Notes: generated by a model from the letters alone, not told the origin. Positions 18,970-32,389 are shown, numbered from the stretch's first letter. The stretch is DNA of 64,000 bases from Sphaerolaimus hirsutus (GCA_964036195.1 OZ038458.1:6262001-6326000), one strand, 5' to 3'. A program made the numbers and translations.

Positions 18970-20263
18970 ACCTTTTGTAACTTTGTAAAAGTAGGCACAA
19001 AATGAATGTATCCACTCTGATTTATGAAAAAAATTGAAAAGGTCTAATTCCTTGACTCTGCCTGTTCAAGAAAGCATCGAGGATGTTTAGATCTCCACTA
19101 TGGATTCTGAAGTCAAATTTTTTCTAAATAAAGCAAGTTTTCCCAAAACTGGAACAATTATTTAAAATCCTTTCGTGATCAAGAAAATGTCAAAAAGTTC
19201 AGCATTGTTTCAGTAAAAATTTGATAAGGAGATTTCAATTTCACCAACAAGAGTATGCCATATTTCTTTGAAATACCATTTTGAATTAACCCCCTCATTT
19301 AATACTGTATGAGCAAAATGAGCAAAAAATACCCATTCCCTCAACACAGCCCATTTTGAATGAGGTACATCATGTATTCAAAAGTACATTATGTATTAAT
19401 TTGGGATAATTTGCATCACAGCTACACATGTAAAGACCTATTCTTTATGAAAATTTCTGGCCAAATGATAACCCAATGGTTGTATTGCAAAGAAATACAG
19501 TATGTGGAACTGTTTTTCTTTTGCTGGGGAAATGCTCAATGATTTCAACACATACTGTGGTTACAGTAGGTCTGCTTTTGTTTATGATAGTTATTGGAAA
19601 TCCAAGCTTCCAGATAATGTAGAAGCAAAACTGTAACACATAATGAATAAAAATTGGCCCAGCAAGATTTTCAAGCAAAGCAAAGAGAAAAAGATCAGGT
19701 AGTCCCTATGGCTATGGACACTGTCTCAGTAATTCTGGAACAAATTCTAATGCAAGTGCACTTGCTCCTAATAATTTATGGACCATTACTAATCTGAGAG
19801 CCATAGGATAGAGATAGGTAGGACAGATTTGTGACTGACTTACAGGTTATTAGAAAAACATCTACTTACATAAAATACCTATCAGACAGCTGAAATGCGA
19901 TTTTTTAACCAGTATAAATATACTTTAATGACTTACCTAATTGCATGTTATTCATGACTTTCAATCGAACATTTTGATTGGTACCGTAATTAGTATGACA
20001 TGTCTTCAATTCATCAAACGTGACGTGAAGCCACAATAGAAAAACAGTGTGGAGAATTTCGACAGGACGCGTTAATACAACACCTCAATAGAATAACAGA
20101 AAATTCCCCCAAAAATGTGCCAAAAAATTTCGGCTAAACTTCGCGAACCGCACATTATGCATTTTTCTGATGGGGATAAGTCATCCTAAATAAAACTAAA
20201 ATACGGTAAGTCCCCAAAAAAAAACGGAAAAAACGTTCGAGGAAAGGAAACACTCGTCACTTG
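18970..20263. other. Gene-free stretch, nothing recognised
   Basis: AT-rich DNA with only short, random-looking open frames. Confidence 0.5.
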
Positions 20264-20271
20264 TACACGAC

Positions 20272-21548
20272 TAGTGATGGAATGGCGCCATTGGCGCTTG
20301 GCGCCCTTTTGCCGTGGCGCCCTGCCCTACCAGAGCGCCGAAATGGCGCGGGCAGGGTTTCAAGGTGAGCGTTGCCTCAATAAATAAAAAATAAAAAAAG
20401 GTGTCTGCGGATATCGAAGTTCGCCGGAAAGTGGTGCCAGTGGATGGAAAGCTTTTATCCAACGGTTCATCAGACACGTCTGAAGAATCAGAAGCTTACA
20501 ATGATGAACAATCAAACTTGCAACCTCGTAAATCAATGGCTGCAAATCGTCATAACTTTGTTTTTGTCCACTTCAAAAAAGATCTATTGGAAAATCTATT
20601 TGAAGTCGATGCATTGTTTTGTCAAATGACAATTGAGGCGTCCAATTCTAAAAGTCGACAAGTCCAAAATATGAAAATTTCGAGTTAGGCCCGGAAACGT
20701 CATCTGGGGCTACTTCTGCACATTTTTCATCATTTTCCATAAATTTTTTGACCTCACATGCCCATATGGCAAAGTGCCAAATTCGACATTTTTGGGGAAA
20801 ATGCAAAAATTTTGGGCAAGAAGTCGTCAAGTCCATTTAGTTTTGGGCTAAAAGGCGACAAGTCCATCCTCCGATTCTTTTTTTGATGGGAAAAAACGCA
20901 AGAATTGTGATAAGTCCACTATGGGCACCGATTTCTAAAAGGCGACAAGTGCATAATTTTCTCATAAGGCAGCCCATATTTTCCCATGAACAAAACTGTT
21001 CTCGCATGCAAGAAGGCGACAAGTCCATTTCCCTCCCAAAAACAGTTTTGCTCTGACCGAATGGAATTTTATGGACACCCCAATTTTCACATATACGTTG
21101 AGATTTGGGGCTGAAAATTTGACACTTTATTGTCAACATATGGAACTTTATGAAAAGCATGAGAGAGCCAAATTGGACATGCACCACGGGCCTGGAATTG
21201 GCTCGGAAACTTAAAATGCGATTTACTCGAAATCACATTTTGTGGACGTGTCGACTTTTAGAATTAGACGCCTCAATTATCATTTTTGTTTAAATCGAAT
21301 GTCATGTGTGAGCATTATTTTGTGCAAAAATCTTGTTTCCAGTGTCGTTTTTGTTAATTTTATCCTGGAGAACGTGAATAAAGAAGTGATTGTGTACACC
21401 ACAGTGTTGGATGAACATTTTTAGCACACACATTTATAGTACACACGTATTCATTCTGGCGTCCTTGGCGCCTGGCGCCCACATTTTCAAATGGCGCCAT
21501 GGCGCCATTGGCGTTTGGCGCCCTTTTTCTGGCGTTTTTCCATCACCA
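20272..21548. mobile_element. GGCGCC-armed foldback transposon with 8-bp target duplication, carrying a nested element
   Basis: Ends TAGTGATGGAATGGCGCC and TTTTTCCATCACCA; exact flanking duplication TACACGAC (20264-20271, 21549-21556). The core shares AGGGTTTCAAGGTGAGCG and TTGTCAAATGACAATT with the copy at 4508-5437. The nested element is at 20635-21274. Confidence 0.95.
20635..21274. mobile_element. Nested inverted-repeat element with AATT target duplication
   Basis: Inverted ends GAGGCGTCCAATTCTAAAAG and CTTTTAGAATTAGACGCCTC; AATT on both sides (20631-20634, 21275-21278). The related copy at 4508-5437 has a single uninterrupted AATT here, so the insertion boundaries are clear. The interior repeats GGCGACAAGTCCAT about five times. 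Confidence 0.95.
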
Positions 21549-21556
21549 TACACGAC

Positions 21557-22104
21557 TCAGCCTTTTTCTTGCTGATTTTTTTTTGTTGCGAAAGTGCGTG
21601 CATGAGTATCCTGCTTCCGCGTTATCAACGCAAACATAAGTAATTTTTGACGCATACTTTGCGGTCCGCCTTGTCTACGCTATAAATATTTATACTTTCA
21701 GTGGTTTTGGGATACCCTTAAGCTGCCTGTACGTCAGTGCGGTTTTAGGCATCTCATCTCAATAAACATTCCCACCCCCTCTAGTCTGTTGTCGATATGT
21801 TCATTCAACCATTCATTCATCCAGAGCAATTTCATTCTGATTGAAAGTGGAAATCCCGCCCACGCGCAGATCTTATAAAAACATGTGCTCATCGCAACGC
21901 GACCACCCGGTGTTTACGTCATAGTGTACGATGGGAACAAATTGATTTGAATTGAATTTATTTGAATTTTTAGATGTAAAAAATACCTGTAGTATCTTTT
22001 ATGCTAATCATGGGTGTGATGCACACTGAAGCATTGTGAAAAAAAGTGATCACAAATGTGATCACAAAATTTCACTGAAAAACAGTGATGAAAAATAGCT
22101 GATC
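21557..22104. other. Gene-free stretch, nothing recognised
   Basis: AT-rich; a small palindrome (AGTGATCACAAATGTGATCACA) near 22045-22070. Confidence 0.5.
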
Positions 22105-22312
22105 TGGTGCCAGTTCCGCAAAATGAGAAGTGAAATGGCAAAGGCGAAGTAAAAGCCCGAAGGTGAAGCGAAATGTATTCAAAAGTATAAAAAAGAAAAA
22201 GAAATTCCTATTCGCTTTTGCCAATTCACTTGCTGTTTCACTTTGCAGTTTGCGCTTTTACTTCGCCTTTGCCATTTCACTTCTCACTTCTCATTTTCCG
22301 GAACTGGCCCCT
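22105..22312. repeat. GAAGTGAAATG foldback element
   Basis: Left CTGGTGCCAGTTCCGCAAAA, right TTTTCCGGAACTGGCCCCTG; arms share GAGAAGTGAAATGGCAAAGG in inverted form. Its outer CTGGTGCCA is shared with the TGACATTT family. Confidence 0.88.
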
Positions 22313-23685
22313 GCTCGAATGACTCACTCATTGCAAACTCTCCAGCCAAAAAAACTGGATGGAAATGGAATATAACAACTTTTTCTAACTCCCTTGTGGA
22401 ATTATTTATGTATTTACAAAATATGTAATGAGCATCCACTTACAAGTGTCTTGACTAGTAGCATATTGACAGATTATTTTGTGAATAAAATGTTGCTTAT
22501 ACAGTGAATTTGTTAATATGAATGTGGTTGAATACATATCAGAAAACAAGGCCCCTTGATAATTCCCATGAATGGTTCCCACTAAAAAAGATGTCTGGCT
22601 AAAAGATAATCTCTCAGGGCTCAGGGGAACTAATCAGTTCTTACTAATAATAGTTCAGTTGTAATATGAGTATTTATGGTAATTCAGTTCAATTCTATAG
22701 TAAAACCTATGATGAATTCACATGCATGTGCCTGGCATCATTTTTCCTGGCACTTTTCTATCCTAGTCAGCAGTAGAGAAGTCTTTCAAATCATATTTAT
22801 GTGTTTTTATGATTTGCATTGACTGTTTCACACCTTTACTGATGATTCAATAAAAATTACTTTTGGTTATTAAAATATCATTAGGAGAACTATTAAAAAA
22901 TGTTAATATTTTAAGTAGAATGTGAATAAGATATCACCAAAAAATATTTTTTACATGAAATATTGTTACTCTGCCATCCCTGTTCTAACTACGTTGTTTA
23001 TTTGTCTGGACTCACTACATATTACGCGCATTATTTACTTGTTTACTATTTGCACACAGATTTCGAATTGAATGGAATGATGTTTTACGCGAATTCATTC
23101 AAAACTTCATCGTGTATTTAGGTTTCCTAAGGAAACTTTGGCAGTTTAAGACGTTTTTGTGACGTCCGCAGTCAGATGTGCGTGTCTCTATTTACCTTGA
23201 TTCAGTTTTTCATTTTGCATTTGCTCTTTTTCCATTTGGCAATCCGGAGAATAAAATGCACAAAAGGATTTCCCATCATTTCGCATTTTTCTCGCGTTTT
23301 CAGCCTTGACTTTTTAAAGTGCTAATTTTTTTGAGGGATAATGAGCTTGGCATTTTTTGTTCACCGATTGTCTTTTTTTGTTTGCCTTGTTTGTCGAGCC
23401 CGCGCGATCTATTCTTGGAATTTTTGGCTGACAACTCAAAAGTTAAGGCTTGGAAATACTAAATAAATATTTACTACAGTTTTAAAAACATAGCTTTTAA
23501 ATATTATTTGTCATTTAATTATTTGTACCCGACTTACTGTACCCAACTTATGTAGGTATATATCTAACTTCTGAACCCACATCAAATGACTTCAATCAAA
23601 TTTAATTAATTAGCAACTCCCTGCTTATGCAAAACATGCAACGTAACAAAAAAGGAACTAAAGTCACATTTTGCTTGTCAGGGGG
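22313..23685. other. Gene-free stretch, nothing recognised
   Basis: AT-rich DNA with no coding signal or clear repeat. Confidence 0.5.
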
Positions 23686-23820
23686 CAGTCCCAAGCCCTG
23701 TAAAGTGTAAAGTAAAGTGTCAAATGTAAAGTCAAATGCAAAGTCAAGTGTCATTTGACATTTGACTTTACATTTGACACTTTACTTTAAACTTTACAGG
23801 GCTTGGGACTGGCACCAGGT
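23686..23820. repeat. TGACATTT foldback element
   Basis: Left CAGGGGGCAGTCCCAAGCCC, right GGGCTTGGGACTGGCACCAG; a near-perfect hairpin. Confidence 0.92.
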
Positions 23821-23879
23821 CTGAAATTCAGCTAGAATATAAGGCGCAGGAAATTGTTAAAGGGGCATCCTCCAGAGGC

Positions 23880-24236
23880 CGCTCTCTGACAATGTAAAAT
23901 ATTATATTTTACTTTATTTTTTAAAACTAGATATTTGAAATTTTTCTTGACATTTTACATACCGTATTTCCTGTAAATACCCCTGGCCCTGGGGGTGATT
24001 TTTTCATAGTGTAAATTTTGTGGGGGCTAAACGAGGGGAGGGGTAACTAGGGGAGAGGTGGGTTTATTGATTAATAATGTGCATGTTGAGGGGAGTATTT
24101 CGAGGAGGGGGCGGTTATTTCGAGGAGGGTTCGGTTATTTCGAGTGGGTATTTCGAAAAAATACTGTAGCTTTTGCCACTTTACATGACATTTGACATAT
24201 CACAGGGGATTTTACAGGGTCTGAGAATGGCACCAG
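23880..24236. repeat. TGACATTT foldback element interrupted by a poly-C/G element
   Basis: The outer arms (CTGACAATGTAAAATATT / TTTTACAGGGTCTGAGA) are split by a TACCGTATTTCCTGTAAATA...ATACTGTA element at 23960-24168. Confidence 0.8.
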
Positions 24237-25230
24237 GTGCACCCTCACCAAGCCACATTTGACTGATTGAATATGAATAAACCGCTCAGTTGCCAGGTAA
24301 CTGCAGCGTCATTCATTTGACATATGCATTTGCATATGCACTGCTATGCAGCCACTCGATCTTTCGTGCAGTGCACTGCTAAGAAGTGCTGTACTTTAGG
24401 TTGTATTAGGGTTTTATGTGTGGCTCTGTGGCTAAACATTCAGATGTCATAGGGGTAAATAGGTATGTTAAAAAGATTTTATAAGTTGTAAGAATCGTTT
24501 GCAAGCAAGACACAACAAAACGCCATGACAATGATTTCTCTTGGTAATGATGTTGGTGATGGCAGGTGAAAAAGGTGATAAGACGATTTCTCACATTTCT
24601 AAGAGTGAGTAAAAATGAAGCACCAAGTCTGCAAAATCGGAAACAAAAGTACCTGTGGGAATCACACACTTTCAAACGCTGTTCTCAAAAATGTGAAGAC
24701 TAGTGGAAAGATCTATCACCAACAAATGGACTTTTTGTGACCATAGTGATAATCTCTGGAAATCTCATTTTACATTTTCATTTACTTTTATTTTTTGCTT
24801 ACGTTTGCTCAGCGCTTTTTTGGAGCAGTCAAACCCGGGTTGTGGGGTGCTAGAGTGTTTTAGTACTAGAGTGCTAGACTGGCAATGTTGTCTGCTGCAT
24901 ATCTTGCAACAATGTTTCTAGGTAGTTTAGGTGTTTTTCTCCATACTCCCCTCAACAACAATCTTCACAGCGCTACGACAAACGCACCTGTTTAGACTGC
25001 AATTAGGGGTAGTCGATGGGTGTGCAATATGGTATTGATATTTACTTGCGTTTGACTTTCGAGGTCTGAGACAAGTAAACCAAGAGAGCAACATTTGATT
25101 TGATTTGATTTGATTTGCAGACGTTTATCTCGCCTTTTTGTAGGTGCATAGCTTATCAAACCATGTGAATTTTCACCCCTGATTTGTTCCATACGCCGTA
25201 AGACGAGTGCTAAAAATCACAAATCGTATT
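24237..25230. other. Gene-free stretch, nothing recognised
   Basis: AT-rich; a short TGATT microsatellite near 25096-25118. Confidence 0.5.
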
Positions 25231-26367
25231 TACCGTATATCCTTGAATTATCCCAGTCCCCTCGAAAGAGCCCCGGGTCGGAGAGAGCTGACGGAAAAAT
25301 AACCCCCCTTGATATACCCCCGTCTAGAAAAATGTACATGGTCCAGCTGAAAAGTCCCCGGGCAGTGCTCGCCATTCGCACTAGGGGTAAGCTACGGTCA
25401 AAAATTCCGACATGTTAAGATATCAGGTGTTTTGAGTTTTCACCCAAAATTTCACCCCTCTAGCTCCACCCACTGCGGAACTGTGGGGGTTACAATTCTG
25501 GTCATTTTCTACTGATGTACAAATGGTGCTCAAGCTCAATGCTGCTTTAAGTTGTGATCATGAAACTTTGGCTAGTGTAAGCCACCACTGTTGGCAATGT
25601 GCCAGTACTAACCAACATTAGCTATGATATCATAAGCCTAGTTCATATTGTCATTTCTGTCGCTACTCTCACTACCAAATTCATCATTCTGCCTCTCCTT
25701 CTCAAAAAGTTTATACAGGATGCATGTTGCATGCACACTGCTGTTGAACACAGGTAATGTGTCCACTACAGATTAGTAATGAAACATAGGAAAATTTTAG
25801 ACACATAACTCACTTACTCCACACTTCAAAACGACATAAAAATCACTGCATTACAACATGATCTCAGATGATCACCAAAAACATCCATGACAGTTCCACG
25901 TTTCTTGCACATCACCCTGATCTGCATATAAATTTTACCTTAATAGCAATGATATTGATAAAAGTGTTGAATATTATCAGCACATTACAACACTGATGGC
26001 TTACACTAGCCAAAGTTTTATGATCACAACTTAAAGCAGCATTGAGCTAGAGCACCATTTGTACATCAGTACGAAATGACCGAAATTGAAACCCCCACAG
26101 TTCCGCAGTGGGTGTCGCTAGAGGGGTAAACTTTATTGGTAAAAACTCAAAACACCTGATATCTTAACCTGTCAAAATTTGATGAGCGTAGCTTACCTAC
26201 CCCTAGCGCGAATGGCAAGCACTGCCCGGGGACTTTGCAGCGCGACCATGTACTGACTAAAGTTCACAAAAATTTCTGACTAAATAATATACCCCTCGAA
26301 TACCCCCCCCCTCAAAATTCGCTAGCGAAATAAAAAACACCCTGGGGGTATTTAGACGAAATACAGT
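25231..26367. mobile_element. Poly-C foldback element with extra 270-bp inverted arms
   Basis: Ends TACCGTATATCCTTGAATTA and TTTAGACGAAATACAGTG. Inside, 25330-25600 and 25985-26255 are inverted copies (CCCCGGGCAGTGCTCGCCAT / ATGGCAAGCACTGCCCGGGG; GATATCAGGTGTTTTGAGTT and complement). Confidence 0.9.
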
Positions 26368-26709
26368 GCTCTATTTACAATATGTCAACACGGAAGTGAT
26401 GCGTCGTGTTACTGCCAGGCGAATTTTCGGTTGATAGTTGACATGCAATTTCGTAACTCCAAGTGATTTGTTTATCAGACTTAAGTTTTCTAGAACTAGT
26501 TTTTATTCCGACTTAGTTTATCAACATATTCACGTAAATAGACCGAAGTCATACACCGGGAAAATAAGACAAAAAAAAGTGTAGCGGATACATTTTACCA
26601 TGTAAATACCTACCTACCTACGTATACCTACATAAAATACCATACTTCTTCTTATAGAAGAACATATCTTTAGAATAGAATAGAAGAGCGTATCTAAATA
26701 ATATAAATT

Positions 26710-26778
26710 TAGTGATGTAAAAGCGCCATGGCGCTTTTGGCGCTTGGCGCTAAAGTTCTGGCGCTTTTCACATCACTA
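26710..26778. mobile_element. Minimal GGCGCC-armed MITE (69 bp)
   Basis: TAGTGATGTAAAAGCGCCAT ... TGGCGCTTTTCACATCACTA, almost only the two ends. No 8-bp duplication is visible at its flanks. Confidence 0.92.
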
Positions 26779-27026
26779 CCTATATAGATTCACTCTTGTG
26801 ACTGTTTTGATCACGAAATAAAAAGTAGTTCGTCTAACGTCTAAGTTGGAACGAACCTGGACAAAAACACTACTTCCTGTATCATAAAATACACATTATT
26901 AAACTGTTGATTATAATTCCGCCCATTTCCCACATTATTTCCCGCCAGACTTAAAATATTTACGTAGACGAAATCAGTCCACCACGTGCCAATTCCGCAT
27001 TTGGAGAAGTGACAAGAAAAGTTGTA

Positions 27027-27207
27027 ACTGGGGGTACTCCCTGACCTTGTAAAATGTCCTGTAAAATGGTAAATGTAATGTAAAGTGTCTAAGTCATGTA
27101 AAATTCCATGTAAAATGGTAAACTTCGTTACAATTCACATTGCATTTTACATGACTTTTGACACTTTGCATTACATTTGCCATTTAACATGGTCTGAGAG
27201 TGGCACC
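27027..27207. repeat. TGACATTT foldback element
   Basis: Left CTGGGGGTACTCCCTGACCT, right CATGGTCTGAGAGTGGCACC. It sits between GAAGTGAAATG-family fragments (GTGCCAATTCCGCATTTGG at 26988). Confidence 0.9.
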
Positions 27208-27209
27208 TA

Positions 27210-28110
27210 ACTGCCACGTGATTTTATAAATGTGAATTCAAATGATAAGCAAACTTATCGAATACATTACTTGCCACTTAACTTACCGCATTACTTCACT
27301 TAACACTTATCACGTTATCACTTATCAGGTTGCAAGAATTGGCCCCGAATCGAACAGAATTTTCCGGGACGCGCTGCAATTTTTTTCTTTTTTCCAGTGA
27401 TAATGCGCGGCGTGACGTATCAAGGAACACCTGGTAATTTTACCACACTTGACGCATATAAATAAGGTGCGAAATGATAAAACGGGTACTTTTAAGTCTA
27501 GCTCAGACATATTTAGGTTTCATCATTTAATTTCATAATTATTTTTCCGATTTACTTTTTAGTATTTCGATTAAACGATTAATCCTCAATTTCGATTCAT
27601 TTCTCCTTACGTTTTGCTGAGTTACTTAAATTTACGTTTCTCAGGTATTTTAAAAATAGCTTACATTAACGTTTTCCGTTAACTTGTTAGGAAAATGGAT
27701 TGGGGCAAATGGGTCATTCCCCTTTGAAAAAGTTTGAAAATGCCACATCACAGCTGCTTTGTTTTGCGCAACGTATTAGGTACTTACTCAGTTAAACATT
27801 GGGACACATTAGACAACGAAATTTTCACTTAACGTAAAATCTATGTATTTTACGTACATACATATTTAGGTACATTTTTATATGCAAAAGAGTGGTAGTG
27901 CTGATTGATCGTTTTTGTCTGAGAAGTTACCTACTTAAATACTTACTTATTTACGTACGAAAATACGACACTTGTTTTTCGCACGATTTACACGGTGTTC
28001 ATCCCTCCTATATTCGTAGCGAATTACTAAATAATAAATTAATACTCAATACTAATACTAAATAATAGATAAAAAATACCATGTCAAATCGACTCAAATC
28101 AAATCACAGT
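27210..28110. other. Gene-free stretch, nothing recognised
   Basis: AT-rich, with TACGTA-rich runs between 27780 and 27960. Confidence 0.5.
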
Positions 28111-28117
28111 ATATCAA

Positions 28118-28273
28118 GTGCCACCCCCAGACCTTGTAAAAAGTCATGTAAAATGTGAAATGTCATGCAAAGTGGCAAAAGTCATGGAAAATGCCCTGGA
28201 GTTGCCGAGTTGCCATTTTGCAAGGCATTTGACATTTTACAGAGCTTTTTACAGGGTCTAGGAGTGTGCCCCC
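28118..28273. repeat. TGACATTT foldback element
   Basis: Left AGTGCCACCCCCAGACCTTG, right ACAGGGTCTAGGAGTGTGCC. Confidence 0.9.
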
Positions 28274-28597
28274 AAGACTCTAGTCGAATTATGTCGCATT
28301 GCACTGCACAGCACAGCGACCACTCTTACAGATTTCACTGCAGCGCTTATATGTAGGTATTCATCTTAGATCTGGCTCCGGCGTTAGCACTTTTTCGCTT
28401 ACATTTGCATTTGGGTCCGTAGGATTCTAACCCATATATTTCGAGTCCATAGGATTCCGTCCCACAGTTAATGAATTAACGTTTGATTCGGTTCCACATG
28501 ATGTACCAAAGCGTTTTGATTTGCTAAAAATTAGTGTTGGATTTGGATATATGCCAGAAAAACGGCCGATCGCCAAGCCGCCAATGGTGCCACCATT

Positions 28598-28814
28598 GGG
28601 CCCACACACACTAGTTGACATCAAAATTCGTGTCAACTAAATTTTGGTTTCAAATGTGATTCCAACTTTCCCATGTGATAGAGCATGGCATGGTTAATTT
28701 TATATTTTGACACTTAATTTTCATTGTTTCTGTAATGTGTGACACAAACACGTGTTATTAAAGTTGATATTCAGTTGACATTTATTTGCTATGTCAACTA
28801 GTGTGTGTGGACCC
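28598..28814. mobile_element. MITE with CCCACACACACTAGTTGACA ends
   Basis: Ends CCCACACACACTAGTTGACA and TGTCAACTAGTGTGTGTGG, subterminal GTTGACATTTATTTGC. Other copies: 39826-40130, 49280-49484, 59629-59851, 63003-63219. Confidence 0.93.
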
Positions 28815-29139
28815 GTTGGCGCTTTCCAATGGCGCCAGCGCCATTGCGCATTTCTATCCTTAGCGTATACTTCTTCCAATCCCGGTCCGTAGGATGTGTT
28901 GCATAGCGAAGGTTTTTTTCACCCATTCATCAGCTGAGTTAAGATGCAGAGGGTATTTTTAAGCGATGCATTCCACTCCAGACACCAGTGCAGTAGATTT
29001 TACTCATTTTGTAGGGCAATACGATCGGGATCATATCCCAGGTTTTGACAAGTGACAAGACAGGTTTCTAGAAGCATTGAATTCTATGTCAAGTAGTGAG
29101 TAGTGAGAAAAACGACTGTAAAGCAGATTAGCGAGGAGT

Positions 29140-29745
29140 CAGTTCCTGCGGCTCCGCACCTGTACGCACAAACGCCCGGCGCGCACAAACGCCTGGCACG
29201 CACAAAATGAAAGTCCGGTACGCACAAACACCCGGTATGCACAAAACTGTAGCTGTGTGCGTGCCGCACAATGTGCGTGCCAGTCGTTTTGTATTTGTAT
29301 ACTCCAGTCACTTTACACCCTGCACGCGTGGTTCCCGCTGGAAGCGTGCCAACGATGTTTTACCCATGCGATTTTCAAAGTTGAAAAGTTGAAAAAAGTC
29401 ATCTCTCTAACGATACTCATTTACTCTAACGATACTTATTCACACAATGATTTCTCTCATCTTTTATACAAAAATCGCATGCTTTATCATCGTTGGCACG
29501 CTTCCAACGTGAGACATAAATTAGTGCGAGGGCAGAGTATCATATCCGCCGAGTATAACATTGCCACCAATCTCACCGAGTGTTTGAGTGCATGTTGGGT
29601 GCATTCACGTGTAATTCACGTGTATTCACGGTACGCACAGAGCATCAGATTTGTGCGTACCGGACATTTGTGCGTGGCGGGCTCAATTTTGTGCGTGCCG
29701 GGCGTTTGTGCGCGCCGGGCGTTTGTGAGTAGGAGGCCTGGCCCG
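29140..29745. mobile_element. Foldback element with CGCACAAACGCCCGG-repeat arms
   Basis: Left arm repeats GCGCACAAACGCC and ACGCACAAACACCCGG; the right arm repeats the inverse (GTGCGTGCCGGGCGTTTGTG). The core (29290-29560) contains TTTACACCCTGCACGCGTGG and TTGGCACGCTTCCAACGTGA, also found at 44990-45225 between entirely different arms. Confidence 0.9.
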
Positions 29746-29918
29746 TTCCTGCGCCATGTAAAATGCTATGTACAATATGCAAAATGTCAGACAAGTTTGT
29801 CAAGTGTCAAGTAAAATTCAATTTTGTATTTTACCAGTCTTTCTACGTTTCGCATAACATTTGACAAAATTATCTGACACAACATATTTCACGTGGTTTA
29901 CATGAAGCTGACCCCGGG
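29746..29918. repeat. TGACATTT foldback element
   Basis: Left CGCCATGTAAAATGCTATGT, right ATTTCACGTGGTTTACATG; adjacent to the preceding element. Confidence 0.7.
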
Positions 29919-30544
29919 GAAAAACCGCGCCACTCCGAGCTAACAAAATTCACTAATTTTTACTTGACTTGACACTTGACAAGCCACTTGGAACCGCGCG
30001 TTATCGAAATTGGCTCCAAGAAGTTTTTGAGTGTCCAAATATTTACTGCCTTGGGTATTCGTGGTATCACATTCCAGTTGCTATGTTTTTGGTAGACAAT
30101 ATCGCATATTACATAAATATTAATAGCGGAATCCGGTCCTTGGAAGTCTGTTTCTTGGTCGCTGCGTTGCTTTTTCGTTAAAGATATAATTTCTCAGCTC
30201 ATTCAAATGCTGAAATATTTTTTTTACGTTTCGGCTACTTACTAAAAATTTCTGTACAAATGCACATTGATCATTATTATTTATTATTTATCAAGGTACA
30301 TTTATTATTTCCTTTCTTTATTCTAAATTTATTTTTGAAAAATCGAACCTTGAAAAAGCAGACAGGATCTATTGAAGTAGATATTGATGGTCAATTTGAA
30401 TATGAATGAAAATGTACACAAAGAAAATAGTCCACATGCATTCATCCTTGTAAAGTTATTTGCAAAAACCCGCCACCCATTCCATCATTTCACAATATCC
30501 GACAATATTGTGCCCACACATTGCAAAATGTCAGCTAACCATGG

Positions 30545-31190
30545 TACTGTATTTCTTCTGATATAAGGGCGGGTCTCCGATAGAAGGTACACTTTTGGCT
30601 TTATTTGGGCTTCAAAATCAATAGAAGGGCAGCAGAGTTGTTCAATCTACCGAACTTTTTACAAAGTATGTGTATGCGTAAAGTATTTTGTTTTACTCAC
30701 CCCCTGAGTACGGAAAGCGTAAAGTAAAACTTTTAACTTTTACTCGCGTGTAAATGAGAGTCAAATACTTTTTTTCCCAGAAAGCATAAATGGGGGTATT
30801 TTTTTCTCAGGAAAGCGTAAAAGTGAGTAAAATTACCTTTTCTTTTCCTAAAAATGTTGGAGGGAGCGTTATGAATGTTTACCCTGGACAACAAAAAGGT
30901 GTCTTCTTTCTATTAATAAGTATTCTTTATTAAAAGCAGGGGTCTCAAATGACAAAAATACTATTTATGTACTCACAAAAATACTCTACTGTACTCAAGT
31001 ACTCTCAAAAAGTATGCATACAGATGAGTACAGATACTTTTTCAAAGTATGCTTATGCGTTTTTACGTGTGGTACTTGAGTATGCGTACTTTTTAAGTAA
31101 AAGTAAATATGCATTAACGATTTTAACCATTAAACGATGGCGTCTCTAATATAAAGGTGAGTATGCCCTTCTATTAGAAGAAATATGGTA
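30545..31190. mobile_element. Inverted-repeat element with TTCTTCTAATA-type ends and a CAGAGTTGTT insert
   Basis: Left TATTTCTTCTGATATAAGGG, right GCCCTTCTATTAGAAGAAAT. An internal CAGAGTTGTTCAATCTACC start with GTAAAGTA arms (30634 onward) belongs to the family at 18351 and 32557. Confidence 0.7.
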
Positions 31191-32139
31191 TATTATGTCA
31201 AATAACAATATATTTCTAGACTTAATTAAGATGCGATGTTCACTTCTACCCCATTCCATTTCATCTGATACAAAGTGTTGTTAAAATTGATGTATACTTT
31301 ACATTTTGATACCCGGAATAATAAAATCTTTGAGTTTTCGAATACCTAGTACTATAACTAATTTTGCACTCACGCTGTTCCACGTGAAAAAATACACGAT
31401 ATTACCTATTGCGAGTTCATTTCTACTTTTTTAATACTTTGTTCAGCCTTCTTAAAATAAGATGCAAAAGCTAATTAGGAAGCACACGTCTGCATTTTAG
31501 TCTCATGGGCCCCACATTCCTGACAAGAAGTGCTCTAAAGTCTAAAGAACTTGCGTGTTGAATTTTTTCTAATTAGGTAGATATCTAGTTTATTGTCCTC
31601 GCATTTACAATGTCAGAAACACATTCAAAACAGAAACACAGAAACTGATTGGCTTTCTGTGTTTTTATTGTACACGCAAACACAGAAACTCACATATTCC
31701 ATTGAAACTCGGGTTACTTTTCATGGATATTAGTTCTAGGAAGTTTCTTGTGTTTCTGTTTCATAGTCCACTGACAAAACGAATTCGTTTCAACATTTCA
31801 AAACAAAAACATTTCGTTTTGTTCTGAAAAAGCAGCTGTGACATTATTGGCTGCAGATAGGTTCGCAAAAGTACCAATAGAATGGCACTTCAGAATCTCT
31901 ACTACATATATTTAGCTCCATTTCAATATCATGTTGCATCACTTGTGATGGTAACATTGAATATTACCTTTTTTTGTTTGATCGAGCCAACTCAATATTC
32001 ATCAAACCAATATCACAGCGCACTGTGTTTTAGCTGCACTGAGTATTGCAATTTGATATCTAAAAACTGCAAGCCACCACCTTTGGTCTATCCATCATTC
32101 ATGCAGCAGGCTGATCTGAATACTCTGAAAGACATGACT

Positions 32140-32370
32140 AGTACTCGGAACCGGAATCGGAACCGAATCGAGCCCGACCCGAATCACATATTCGGAATCG
32201 CCATTAAAGATTATTCAGAGAGTAGAGACCCATACTTGAAGTTGGAATGAGAAAACCAATACCCGATCGAACTCACACCCCTCCTAAGTCACAAGAACCC
32301 GAATCAACAATAGTTTCCCGATTCCGATCGTATCACACTTCCGGGTCGCGAACCCGACAACCTATTTAGG
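32140..32370. repeat. CCGAATCGGAACC-type repeat element
   Basis: Left ACTCGGAACCGGAATCGGAA, right ACTTCCGGGTCGCGAACCCG with CCCGATTCCGATCG; inverted low-complexity arms. Confidence 0.65.
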
Positions 32371-32389
32371 TAGTCGTTCGCATTCGCCG

